From contig CAXTJQ010000014.1 in assembly GCA_964244725.1 (NCBI GenBank), positions 49,513 to 113,512 of the forward strand: a stretch of DNA of 64,000 nucleotides. Direction: 5' to 3'. Below are positions 50,641 to 58,747 of the stretch, one piece after another. The translations under genes were made by a program, and so were the position numbers. Under the pieces are notes generated by a model. That model did not search any database, was not told the origin of the DNA, and was given only the letters and a program-made list of their open reading frames with translations. The DNA is from Kumtagia sp964244725 (lineage in GTDB: Bacteria > Pseudomonadota > Alphaproteobacteria > Rhizobiales > Rhizobiaceae). Numbering within the stretch: the first letter of the stretch is position 1; each line of letters opens with the position of its first letter.

Positions 50641-53289
50641 ATGGCAACCGAACGATACAATCCGCGCGCGTCCGAACCGAAATGGCAGCAGGCCTGGGCC
50701 GACGCCAAGCTGTTCACAGCGAGGAACGACGACCCGCGCGAAAAATACTACGTGCTGGAGATGTTCCCCTATCCGTCCGGACGCATCCATATCGGCCATG
50801 TCCGCAATTATGCGATGGGCGATGTCGTCGCCCGCTACCGCCGCGCCAAGGGTTTCAACGTCCTGCATCCGATCGGCTGGGACGCCTTCGGCCTGCCGGC
50901 CGAGAACGCCGCGCGCGACAACAAAGTCAGTCCGCGCGACTGGACCTACGCCAACATCGCCACGATGAAAAGCCAGTTGAAGACGATGGGCTTGTCGTGG
51001 GACTGGTCGCGCGAATTCGCCACCTGCGACCCGAGCTACTACAAGCATCAGCAACGCATGTTCCTGGATTTCTGGAAGGCCGGCCTGGCGGAGCGCCGCT
51101 CGGCCAAGGTCAACTGGGATCCGGTCGACATGACGGTGCTCGCCAACGAGCAGGTCATCGACGGCCGCGGCTGGCGCTCGGGCGCCATTGTCGAGAAGAA
51201 GGACCTGACCCAGTGGTTCTTCAAGATCACCGCGATGAACCAAGACCTGCTGGATGGCCTGGAGACGCTCGAGCGTTGGCCGGACAAGGTCAAGCTGATG
51301 CAGGCGAACTGGATCGGCCGCTCCGAGGGCCTGCTCGTCCGCTGGGCGCTCTTGGCCGAGACCGCGCCTGCGGGAGAGACCGACCTGGAGGTCTACACGA
51401 CGCGTCCCGACACGATCTTCGGCGCGTCCTTCATGGCCATCGCCGGCGACCATCCGCTGGCGCGCAAGGCGGCGGAAACGAACGCTGAGCTCGCGGCTTT
51501 CATCGAGGAGATCAAACGCGGCGGCACGTCCGCTGTCGAGATCGAGACCGCCGAAAAAAGGGGTTTCGAGACCGGCGTCCGGGTCGTGCATCCCTTCGAC
51601 CCGGACTGGACGCTGCCCGTCTATGTCGCGAATTTTGTCTTGATGGACTACGGAACCGGGGCAATTTTCGGTTGTCCAGCGCATGACCAGCGCGACCTCG
51701 ATTTCGCCAACAAATATGGCCTGCCCGTGATCTCGGTAGTGATGCCGGAGGCGACGGACGCCACGACCTTCCGGATCGTCGCGGAAGCCTATGTCGACGA
51801 CGGCGTCATGGTCAATTCGCGCTTCCTCGACGGCATGACGCCGAAGGCCGCGTTCGAGTCGGTGGCGCTGCTTTTGGAGCAGCAGACGCTCGGCGACCGC
51901 CCGACGGCCGAGCGCAAGGTCCAGTTCCGCCTGCGCGACTGGCTGATCTCGCGCCAGCGCTGCTGGGGCGCGCCGATCCCGGTGATCTATTGCGAGGCCT
52001 GCGGCGCGGTCCCGGCGCCGGCGGCCGAGCTGCCGGTCGAACTGCCGGACGATCTGTCTTTCGATCGGCCCGGCAACCCGCTCGACCATCATCCGACCTG
52101 GAAGCACACCCACTGCCCGCAATGCGGCGGGGCGGCGCAACGCGACACCGACACGATGGACACGTTCGTCGATTCGTCCTGGTATTTCGCCCGCTTCACC
52201 GATCCTTGGAACGAGACGGCGCCGACCACCCTGTCGGCCGCCGACGGCGAGAACGGCTGGCTGCCGGTGGACCAATATATCGGCGGCGTCGAACACGCGA
52301 TCCTGCACCTCCTCTATTCGCGCTTCTTTGCCCGCGCCATGAAGGCGACCGGCCATCTCGACGAGGTCGCGGAGCCGTTCGCCGGCCTGTTCACGCAGGG
52401 CATGGTGGTTCACGAGACGTACCGGACGGGCGGATCGGGGCCGAATGGCGGATGGGTTCTGCCAGTCGATGTAAAGATCGCGGTGGTCGACGGCGTCCGT
52501 AGCGCCTCGCTGGTCGCCGATGGCGCGCCCGTCGACATCGGGCCGATCGAAAAAATGTCGAAGTCGAAGAAAAACGTTGTCGACCCGGACGACATCCTGG
52601 CCAGCTACGGCGCGGATACCGCGCGCTTCTTCGTGCTCTCCGACTCGCCACCGGAGCGCGATGTCGTATGGACCGAGGCCGGCGTGGAAGGCGCGCATCG
52701 CTTCGTGCAGCGCATCTGGCGGCAGGTTTCTGAAGCCGCGCCTGAACTGGCGGGCGTCCTGCCGAAGCAGGCGAGCGGGGGCGAAGGACTGGCGCTCTCG
52801 CGCATCGCCCACAAATCCGCGAAGCTGATCGCCGAGGACATCGAGAAGATTGCGTTCAACAAGGGGATCGCCCGTCTTTACGAATTGTCGAACGCCCTGC
52901 AGCCGCTGCTCGGCGAGATCGCCGCCGGCGGGGCCGATGGCGAAACCAGATCCGCCTGCCGCCAGGCGCTGGAGATGCTGATGGTGATGATGGCGCCGAT
53001 GATGCCGCATCTGGCCGAAGAGTGCTGGTCGACCATGGGAGGAACCGGATTCGTCGCCGACCAGCCCTGGCCGGTTTTCGACGCCGCGCTCGTGGTCGAC
53101 AGCGAAATCGTCTATCCGGTGCAGATCAACGGCAGGAAGCGCGGCGACTTGACGATCGCGCGCGATGCGGATCAAGCTACGGTGGAACAGGCCGCGATGG
53201 CGCTCGATTTCGTCCGCAAGGCGCTCGACGGCAAAGCGCCGCGCAAGGTGATCGTGGTGCCGCAAAGGATCGTCAATGTCGTCGCCTGA
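50641..53289 (+). CDS. leuS: Leucyl-tRNA synthetase
   Basis: Class Ia synthetase of 882 residues that charges tRNA-Leu. HIGH is at residues 50-53 in YPSGRIHIGHVRNY; the editing domain has YTTRPDTIFGASFMAIA; KMSKS is near residue 638 in IEKMSKSKKNVVDPDD. Zinc-finger-like pairs are in YCEACGAVPAP and HCPQCGGAAQRDTDTMDTF. The anticodon-binding helical domain and a C-terminal domain (VNGRKRGDL-type, here INGRKRGDLTIARDA) complete it. The lptE start lies inside its last codons. Confidence 0.97.
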   Translation: MATERYNPRASEPKWQQAWADAKLFTARNDDPREKYYVLEMFPYPSGRIHIGHVRNYAMGDVVARYRRAKGFNVLHPIGWDAFGLPAENAARDNKVSPRDWTYANIATMKSQLKTMGLSWDWSREFATCDPSYYKHQQRMFLDFWKAGLAERRSAKVNWDPVDMTVLANEQVIDGRGWRSGAIVEKKDLTQWFFKITAMNQDLLDGLETLERWPDKVKLMQANWIGRSEGLLVRWALLAETAPAGETDLEVYTTRPDTIFGASFMAIAGDHPLARKAAETNAELAAFIEEIKRGGTSAVEIETAEKRGFETGVRVVHPFDPDWTLPVYVANFVLMDYGTGAIFGCPAHDQRDLDFANKYGLPVISVVMPEATDATTFRIVAEAYVDDGVMVNSRFLDGMTPKAAFESVALLLEQQTLGDRPTAERKVQFRLRDWLISRQRCWGAPIPVIYCEACGAVPAPAAELPVELPDDLSFDRPGNPLDHHPTWKHTHCPQCGGAAQRDTDTMDTFVDSSWYFARFTDPWNETAPTTLSAADGENGWLPVDQYIGGVEHAILHLLYSRFFARAMKATGHLDEVAEPFAGLFTQGMVVHETYRTGGSGPNGGWVLPVDVKIAVVDGVRSASLVADGAPVDIGPIEKMSKSKKNVVDPDDILASYGADTARFFVLSDSPPERDVVWTEAGVEGAHRFVQRIWRQVSEAAPELAGVLPKQASGGEGLALSRIAHKSAKLIAEDIEKIAFNKGIARLYELSNALQPLLGEIAAGGADGETRSACRQALEMLMVMMAPMMPHLAEECWSTMGGTGFVADQPWPVFDAALVVDSEIVYPVQINGRKRGDLTIARDADQATVEQAAMALDFVRKALDGKAPRKVIVVPQRIVNVVA

Positions 53290-53842
53290 TCGCAGCCGCG
53301 CCGCGCCGACCTTGCGCTCGGCTCTCGCAGCCATGCTGCTGCTGTCGGCCGGATGCACCGTAAGGCCGCTCTACGCCACCGCGCCCTCTGCGACCGGGTC
53401 GATCGCGGCGTCTTCGCTCAATGCGATCGCAATCGCGCCGGTCGAAACACGCTACGGCCAGGAACTGCGCAACCGGCTGATCTTCCTGCTCGACGGCGGC
53501 GCTGGTCAGCCCGCGGCGGCAGCGTATGCGATGACGCTCTTCGCCACTGTCCTCGTGACCAACGAGGCGACGGTCAAGGTCGACGACGAGGATCGTCCGA
53601 CGGCCGCAACGCTTCAGATGACGGGCAGCTATGTTCTGACGGATGCCGGAACGGGCAAGGCCGTCGCGCAGGGAACACGGCAGATCACCGCGTCCTATGA
53701 CCAGCCGACTCAGGAATTCGCCAATTTGCGCGCCCGCCGCGACGCGGAGGACCGCGCCGCGCGGGAACTCGCCGAGCTTCTGAAACTCGACATCGCCCAG
53801 AGGCTGGCGCGCATCGAAGCGGCGCCGGCCAAGGCAAGCTGA
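53276..53842 (+). CDS. lptE: LPS-assembly lipoprotein LptE
   Basis: Outer-membrane lipoprotein (188 residues) that plugs LptD in lipopolysaccharide export. The signal peptide ends in the lipobox LSAGC (Cys27), followed by TVRPLYAT, typical of LptE; the mature part has the strand-rich region RYGQELRNRLIFLLDGG and a helical C-terminus. It overlaps leuS by 14 bp. In many relatives holA follows; here a transaldolase gene on the opposite strand ends 2 bp away. Confidence 0.88.
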   Translation: MSSPDRSRAAPTLRSALAAMLLLSAGCTVRPLYATAPSATGSIAASSLNAIAIAPVETRYGQELRNRLIFLLDGGAGQPAAAAYAMTLFATVLVTNEATVKVDDEDRPTAATLQMTGSYVLTDAGTGKAVAQGTRQITASYDQPTQEFANLRARRDAEDRAARELAELLKLDIAQRLARIEAAPAKAS

Positions 53843-53844
53843 GT

Positions 53845-54501
53845 TCAGCCTATCTTCTGGCCGGTCTTGGCCCAGTCGGCGGTGAACTGCTCGAGGCCCT
53901 TGTCTGTCAGCGGGTGTTTGACCAGCGCCTTCAGCGTCGCCGGCGGCGCGGTGATGACGTGCGCGCCGATCAGCGCCGCCTGCTTGACATGATTCACGGT
54001 TCGGATCGAGGCCGTCAGGATTTCGGTCTCGTAATCGTAGTTGTCGTAGATTTGCTTGATCTCGGCGATCAGTTCCATGCCGTCGAGGCCGATATCGTCG
54101 ACGCGGCCGACGAAGGGCGAGATGAACGACGCGCCGGCCTTGGCGGCGAGCAGCGCCTGGTTGGCCGAGAAGCAGAGCGTGACGTTGACCATGCGGTTCA
54201 TCTCGGTGCGGATGGTCTTGCAGGCGCGCAGCCCGTCGAGCGTCAGCGGCACCTTGATGCAGACGTTCGGTGCGATCTGCGCCAGAATCTTGGCCTCGGC
54301 CATCATATCCTTGTAGTCGACGGCCACCACTTCGGCCGAGACGGGGCCGGAAACGATGTCGCAGATCTGCTTGGTCACCTCGGCGATCTTGCCGCCGGAC
54401 TTGAGGATGAGCGAAGGATTGGTCGTGACCCCGTCGAGAAGGCCAAGGTCGTTCAACTCGCGGATGTCCTTGATGTCTGCGGTGTCGACGAAGAATTTCA
54501 T
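53845..54501 (-). CDS. tal: Transaldolase, short (TalC/FSA) type
   Basis: A 218-residue TIM-barrel aldolase of the pentose phosphate pathway transferring dihydroxyacetone units. MKFFVDTADIKDIRELNDLGLLDGVTTNPSL (read in two halves) is the family start; the Schiff-base Lys is in VCIKVPLT near residue 84; SPFVGRVDDIG and ILTASIRTVNHV are conserved. CAGGAGAG precedes the ATG at 54501. It ends 2 bp from the lptE stop, and its start is 89 bp from priA, divergent. Confidence 0.94.
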   Translation of the reverse strand: MKFFVDTADIKDIRELNDLGLLDGVTTNPSLILKSGGKIAEVTKQICDIVSGPVSAEVVAVDYKDMMAEAKILAQIAPNVCIKVPLTLDGLRACKTIRTEMNRMVNVTLCFSANQALLAAKAGASFISPFVGRVDDIGLDGMELIAEIKQIYDNYDYETEILTASIRTVNHVKQAALIGAHVITAPPATLKALVKHPLTDKGLEQFTADWAKTGQKIG

Positions 54502-54590
54502 GACGCTCTCCTGAATTTCATTCCGGCGGCGGGACGCCGCATGCATCGGTTGCTTCCCCTTAGCCCAACTCTTGGGCAAGGTCACGCGTC

Positions 54591-56771
54591 ATGACAATCG
54601 ATTCGCGGCCGCGCGCGGCGCCTGTCTTGGTGCCGATGCCCGCCGATGCGCCCTACACCTATGCAGTCCCCGAGGGCATGGCGGTCGAGCCAGGCTCGAT
54701 CGTGCGGGTTCCGCTCGGGCCGCGCATGGTTGCCGGCATCGTCTGGGACGGCGAGGAAGGTTCGGTCGACGCGAAGAAACTCCGGCCGATCGATCACGTC
54801 TTCGACTGCCCGCCCGTACCCACCGACATGCGCCGTTTCGTCGATTGGATCGCCGCCTACACGCTGTCGCCTCCAGGCATGGTGGCGCGGATGATTCTGC
54901 GCGCGCCCGAGGCCTTCGATCCCGAGCCTTGGACCGAGGGGATCCGGCTCGGCGAAGCGCGGCCCGAGCGCATGACGGATGCCAGGGCGCGGGCGATGGC
55001 GCTTGCCGGCGACGGCTTGGCCTGGACGAAATCCGGACTGGCGCATGCCGCCGGCGTGTCGCCGGCAGTGATCGAGGGGCTGCGCGCGCTGGGTGTCTTC
55101 GAGAAGGCGGTGATCCCGCCGCGTCCCGTGGTGGTTCCCCCGGATCCTTCCTATGGCCCGCAGCCGCTCAACTCCGACCAGGAGGCCGCCGCCGCCAGCC
55201 TGCGCGAGGCGGTCGGCGCAAGGCAATTCGGCGTGTCGCTGCTCGATGGCGTCACCGGCTCGGGCAAGACGGAGGTCTATTTCGAAGCGGTCGCGGCGAC
55301 CATCGAGCGGAACAGTCAGGTGCTGATCCTCTTGCCGGAGATCGCCCTGACCCACGCTTTCCTCGAACGCTTCCAGGACCGGTTCGGCGCCAAGCCGGCG
55401 GAATGGCATTCGGACTTGGCGCCGCGCATGCGCGAGCGCGTCTGGCGTCAGGTGGCGGAGGGTCAAATTCGCGTCGTGGCCGGCGCGCGTTCCGCCCTGT
55501 TCCTGCCGTTCAACGACCTCGGCTTGATCGTCGTCGACGAGGAGCACGACCCGGCCTACAAGCAGGAGGACCGCGTCTACTACAATGCGCGCGACATGGC
55601 GGTGCTGCGCGCCCGACTCGGCGGTTTCCCGGTCGTGCTCGCATCGGCGACGCCGTCGCTGGAAAGCCGCGTCAACGCCAGCCAGGGGCGCTATGCGCGA
55701 CTGGCGCTGGCCTCGCGCTTCTCCGACGCGGCGCTGCCCGATATCCGCGCCGTCGATATGCGCCGCGCTCCGCCGGCGCGCGGCGGCTTCCTCTCGCCGG
55801 TGCTGCTTTCGGCGGTTCGCGAGACGATCGCACGCGGCGAGCAGGCATTGCTGTTCCTCAACCGGCGCGGCTACGCGCCCCTGACGCTTTGCCGCTCGTG
55901 CGGTCATCGCTTCGAATGTCCGGACTGTTCCAGCTGGCTGGTCGAGCACCGGTTTCGCGGCCAGCTCGTCTGCCACCATTGCGGCCATCACGAGAGGCGG
56001 CCGGATTCCTGTCCGCAATGCGGGACGCTCGATCATCTTGTCGCCTGCGGTCCGGGCATCGAGCGCATAGCCGAGGAGATCGTCGGCAAATTCTCCGACG
56101 CGCGCACCATCGTGCTGTCGTCCGACATGCTCGGCGGCGTCCGGCGGCTGCGGCTCGAACTGGAGTCGATCGCCAAGGGCGAGGTCGACATCGTCATCGG
56201 AACCCAACTGGTGGCCAAGGGCCATCACTTCCCGAACATGACGCTGGTCGGCGTCGTCGATTCCGATCTCGGTCTCGCCAACGGCGATCCGCGCGCCGCC
56301 GAGCGCACCTTCCAGCTCCTGTCGCAGGTAACCGGGCGCGCTGGACGCACAGGCAAGAAAAGCGTCGGCCTGCTGCAGACGTTCCAGCCGGACCATCCGG
56401 TGATGCGCGCGCTTGTCTCGGGCGACGCCGAGTTGTTCTACCAGCGTGAAACCATCGAGCGCGAGCGCGCCGTGCTGCCGCCCTTCGGCCGGCTCGCCGG
56501 CATCATCGTCAGCGCCGCGACCAAGGCCGAGGCGGAAACTCACGCGCGGGCTCTCCGCAAGGCCGCGTCTCCCGCCGCCGACATCCAGGTGCTCGGGCCG
56601 GCCGAGGCGCCGCTCGCGATGATCGCGGGGCGGCACCGGTTTCGCCTGTTGGTGCAAGGCGGCCGCAAGGCCGACATGCAGGGCTTTCTTCGCGCATTGC
56701 TCGCCGCCGGCCCAAAGCCGCGCGGCTCGGTCAGGGTTCAGGTGGATGTCGACCCGCAGAGTTTCTTGTGA
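54591..56771 (+). CDS. priA: Primosomal helicase PriA
   Basis: DNA helicase of 726 residues that restarts stalled replication forks. Walker A is GVTGSGKTEVYFEA near residue 220, Walker B VDEEHDPAYKQED, and the zinc-binding block CRSCGHRFECPDCSSWLVEH with CHHCGHHERRPDSCPQCG spans about residues 435-478. The helicase C-terminal motifs include TQLVAKGHHFPNMTLV and QVTGRAGR. The ATG at 54591 begins MTIDSRPRAAP. In rhizobia it lies just before the ATP synthase operon, as here. Confidence 0.96.
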   Translation: MTIDSRPRAAPVLVPMPADAPYTYAVPEGMAVEPGSIVRVPLGPRMVAGIVWDGEEGSVDAKKLRPIDHVFDCPPVPTDMRRFVDWIAAYTLSPPGMVARMILRAPEAFDPEPWTEGIRLGEARPERMTDARARAMALAGDGLAWTKSGLAHAAGVSPAVIEGLRALGVFEKAVIPPRPVVVPPDPSYGPQPLNSDQEAAAASLREAVGARQFGVSLLDGVTGSGKTEVYFEAVAATIERNSQVLILLPEIALTHAFLERFQDRFGAKPAEWHSDLAPRMRERVWRQVAEGQIRVVAGARSALFLPFNDLGLIVVDEEHDPAYKQEDRVYYNARDMAVLRARLGGFPVVLASATPSLESRVNASQGRYARLALASRFSDAALPDIRAVDMRRAPPARGGFLSPVLLSAVRETIARGEQALLFLNRRGYAPLTLCRSCGHRFECPDCSSWLVEHRFRGQLVCHHCGHHERRPDSCPQCGTLDHLVACGPGIERIAEEIVGKFSDARTIVLSSDMLGGVRRLRLELESIAKGEVDIVIGTQLVAKGHHFPNMTLVGVVDSDLGLANGDPRAAERTFQLLSQVTGRAGRTGKKSVGLLQTFQPDHPVMRALVSGDAELFYQRETIERERAVLPPFGRLAGIIVSAATKAEAETHARALRKAASPAADIQVLGPAEAPLAMIAGRHRFRLLVQGGRKADMQGFLRALLAAGPKPRGSVRVQVDVDPQSFL

Positions 56772-56843
56772 TTGGCAAATTTTGACAAACTGACTATCTA
56801 AGTCTGACTATTGAGGGTGGGTTTGTTTCTCGAGGATAATCAA

Positions 56844-57107
56844 ATGCCGACCATGAATGTCAGTCTCACTGCGGAGTTGGTTGAATTCGTTGAGGGGGAC
56901 GTCTCAAATGGAGACTATGTTTCGGCCAGCGAGGTGGTTCGCGACGCGATTCGCATGATGCGCAGGGACAGGAACCATGATGAGGCGAAACTGCTTACGC
57001 TCCGCAACGCGATTGAAGAGGGTATCGGCGCGGCGGACCGGGGAGCGTTCTCGGAACGTTCAGTGGCTGAGATCCTGAAGCCTGTTTTCATCGAGCGCCG
57101 TCGTTGA
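56844..57107 (+). CDS. parD: ParD-family antitoxin
   Basis: An 87-residue ribbon-helix-helix antitoxin. The strand MPTMNVSLTAELVEFVEG is followed by GDYVSASEVVRDAIRMMRR, the RHH helices that dimerise and bind DNA, then a polar tail (LKPVFIERRR) for toxin contact. The ATG at 56844 matches the family; an earlier in-frame codon at 56811 does not. Its stop overlaps the start of a broken parE gene, so it is now an antitoxin without a working cognate toxin here. Confidence 0.88.
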   Translation: MPTMNVSLTAELVEFVEGDVSNGDYVSASEVVRDAIRMMRRDRNHDEAKLLTLRNAIEEGIGAADRGAFSERSVAEILKPVFIERRR

Positions 57108-57454
57108 AAAATCGGCTTGCAGCGCCGGCTGACCGAGATATCTCGACCATTCTTGCTGACACCGCTCGTCTCGTTGGTGAGTTGCAGGCGAAATCCTATG
57201 CCGTAATTATTCAGGCGGGATCGACATGATTGCCGAGGAACCCAAGGGCGCACCTCGAAAACGTGGAAAGACATTCATGAAGGCGTTCGCTCGTCCACCT
57301 TCAGTTTGTCGCCAAACGGCATCGGAGTGCCAGGCATATTTTGTACTATAGAGTAGCTTTGGTCGGCGACGGTGGTGAGGAATTGGTCATTCTGCGAATT
57401 CTGTCGGATCAGATCGAGCCGAAGCGTCGCATCGTCCCGACGTTGCGTTCATAG
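57104..57454 (+). pseudogene. parE: parE toxin gene destroyed by three frameshifts
   Basis: Translation of successive frames rebuilds a ParE/RelE-fold toxin. Frame one from the TTG at 57104 gives LKNRLAAPADRDISTILADT and KSYAVIIQAG; a one-base loss near 57218 moves to MIAEEPKGAPRKRGK; a second near 57268 moves to DIHEGVRS; a third near 57292 returns to the first frame with HLQFVAKRHRSARHILYYR, then VALVGDGGEELVILRILSDQ and ends RRIVPTLRS at 57454. Each shift is one base, all the same direction. Intact proteins in this region argue against general sequencing error. Confidence 0.85.
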
Positions 57455-57552
57455 CCAAATGGCGGGAACCGGCACGCGTGAAGGCTTTCCGCGGAATATT
57501 TCTTCTGGTGAGAAGTCATATGTATGATGAGCGATGTCCTCGGAGGTATTGA

Positions 57553-57948
57553 ATGGAACTAGCGTTTCCGTGGCCGATGACCAACGGCGAATTGGGTGCT
57601 TTCGGCAGCGCGGCGGTAACGGTCCTGTTCGGACTTCTGCTGTTCTTTGCGCCGCGCATCTCGCTGCGCATGCTGCGTTTGCAGACGACCGAAAACCATC
57701 CCGAGGCGCTCTCCGAGGCACGGGCGACGATGGCCGGCTTCTACCTCGGCGTCGGTCTTTGCAGCATCCTCCTGGCGCAGCCCTTCATCTACATGACGCT
57801 CGGCTTCTCCTGGCTCTTCACGGCGTTCGGCCGCGTCGTCTCGATGCTTTCGGATCGCGGGAATACGCTATACAACTGGATTTCGGTGCTCTTGGAACTG
57901 GCGCTCGCGGCGCTCCCGCTCGGATTTGCGTTCGGGCTTTTGAACTGA
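57553..57948 (+). CDS. Small four-helix membrane protein before the atp operon
   Basis: A 131-residue protein with hydrophobic segments near residues 16-35, 60-80, 80-100 and 110-130 (AAVTVLFGLLLFFAPRISLRM; MAGFYLGVGLCSILLAQPF; NWISVLLELALAALPLGFAF). The layout resembles DUF4345 proteins. From memory, a protein between priA and atpH in Agrobacterium (family AGROH133_08824) is needed for infection by flagellotropic phage 7-7-1; position and size agree, but identity is unproven. Otherwise unknown. Confidence 0.7.
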   Translation: MELAFPWPMTNGELGAFGSAAVTVLFGLLLFFAPRISLRMLRLQTTENHPEALSEARATMAGFYLGVGLCSILLAQPFIYMTLGFSWLFTAFGRVVSMLSDRGNTLYNWISVLLELALAALPLGFAFGLLN

Positions 57949-58017
57949 CAGGAAGCGCCGCAATATCGGTCTCGCCGACCTTGCGACAATCTGTGCGAAG
58001 AGGCGCGGATCGACGTG

Positions 58018-58046
58018 TTGCGGTGTTTGTAGGCGTGTGCTAGACG
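58018..58046 (+). promoter_or_regulatory. Candidate promoter of the ATP synthase operon
   Basis: TTGCGG (58018-58023) and TAGACG (58041-58046) with a 17-bp gap; the gap ends in TGTGC. A start near 58053 leaves an untranslated leader of about 130 bases before the atpH GTG at 58187. Confidence 0.4.
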
Positions 58047-58186
58047 GCAATCGGCTGTCGTTCGGGGGAGGCGCCAAGCGCCCGTCCGCTCTCGGCAAAA
58101 TGTAGCAAGGTCAAGGATGTAGCCAAGGGTCGACGATCCTGCGCGGATAATCTGACGGCCTTCAAGTTCAACAGAAAAGGCCGTCC

Positions 58187-58747
58187 GTGGCACGTTCCAG
58201 TTCGCCAGTCTCCGGGGTCGCCGAACGGTACGCGTCGTCGCTGCACGAACTCGCCGTCCAGGGCGGCGATGTCGGCCAGGTCGAGGCCGATCTCGGCCGC
58301 TTCGAAGCGATGCTCGCCGACAGCGAAGATCTGACCCGGATGATCCGCAGCCCGGTGTTTTCCGCCGAGGAGCAGTTCAAGGCGATCTCCGCCATCGTCG
58401 ACGGCGCCGGCATCGGCGGACTGGTCGGCAATTTTCTCAAGGTCGTGGCGAAGAATCGCCGTCTGTTCGCCGTGCCGGCCATGATCAAGGCGTTTCGCCG
58501 CATCGCCGCCGAGGGACGCGGCGAACTGGCCGCCGAGGTGACCTCGGCGCACGCGCTGACGCCCGAGCAGGAGACGAAACTCAAGGCCGCGCTAAAGAGC
58601 GTCGCCGGCAAGGACGTGACCATCGCGACGACGGTCGATCCGTCGTTGCTCGGCGGGCTGATCGTCAAGCTCGGCTCGCGCCAGATCGACAGCTCGCTCA
58701 AGACAAAACTCAATTCGCTCAAGCTTGCACTGAAAGAGGTCGGCTGA
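58187..58747 (+). CDS. atpH: ATP synthase delta subunit
   Basis: Stalk subunit of F1 (186 residues) that fixes the F1 head to the peripheral stator. GVAERYASSLHELAVQGG opens the N-terminal six-helix domain; RIAAEGRGELAAEVTSAHAL and DPSLLGGLIVKLGSRQIDSS mark the C-terminal part. The start is GTG 58187 with AAAAGG upstream. First gene of atpHAGDC; it overlaps atpA by one base (TGATG). Confidence 0.95.
   Translation: MARSSSPVSGVAERYASSLHELAVQGGDVGQVEADLGRFEAMLADSEDLTRMIRSPVFSAEEQFKAISAIVDGAGIGGLVGNFLKVVAKNRRLFAVPAMIKAFRRIAAEGRGELAAEVTSAHALTPEQETKLKAALKSVAGKDVTIATTVDPSLLGGLIVKLGSRQIDSSLKTKLNSLKLALKEVG

Noticed and set aside
58183..58206. Sigma-54-like GTGGCAC element at the atpH start
   Set aside because: It lies inside the coding start and the TTGC partner is not at the right distance.
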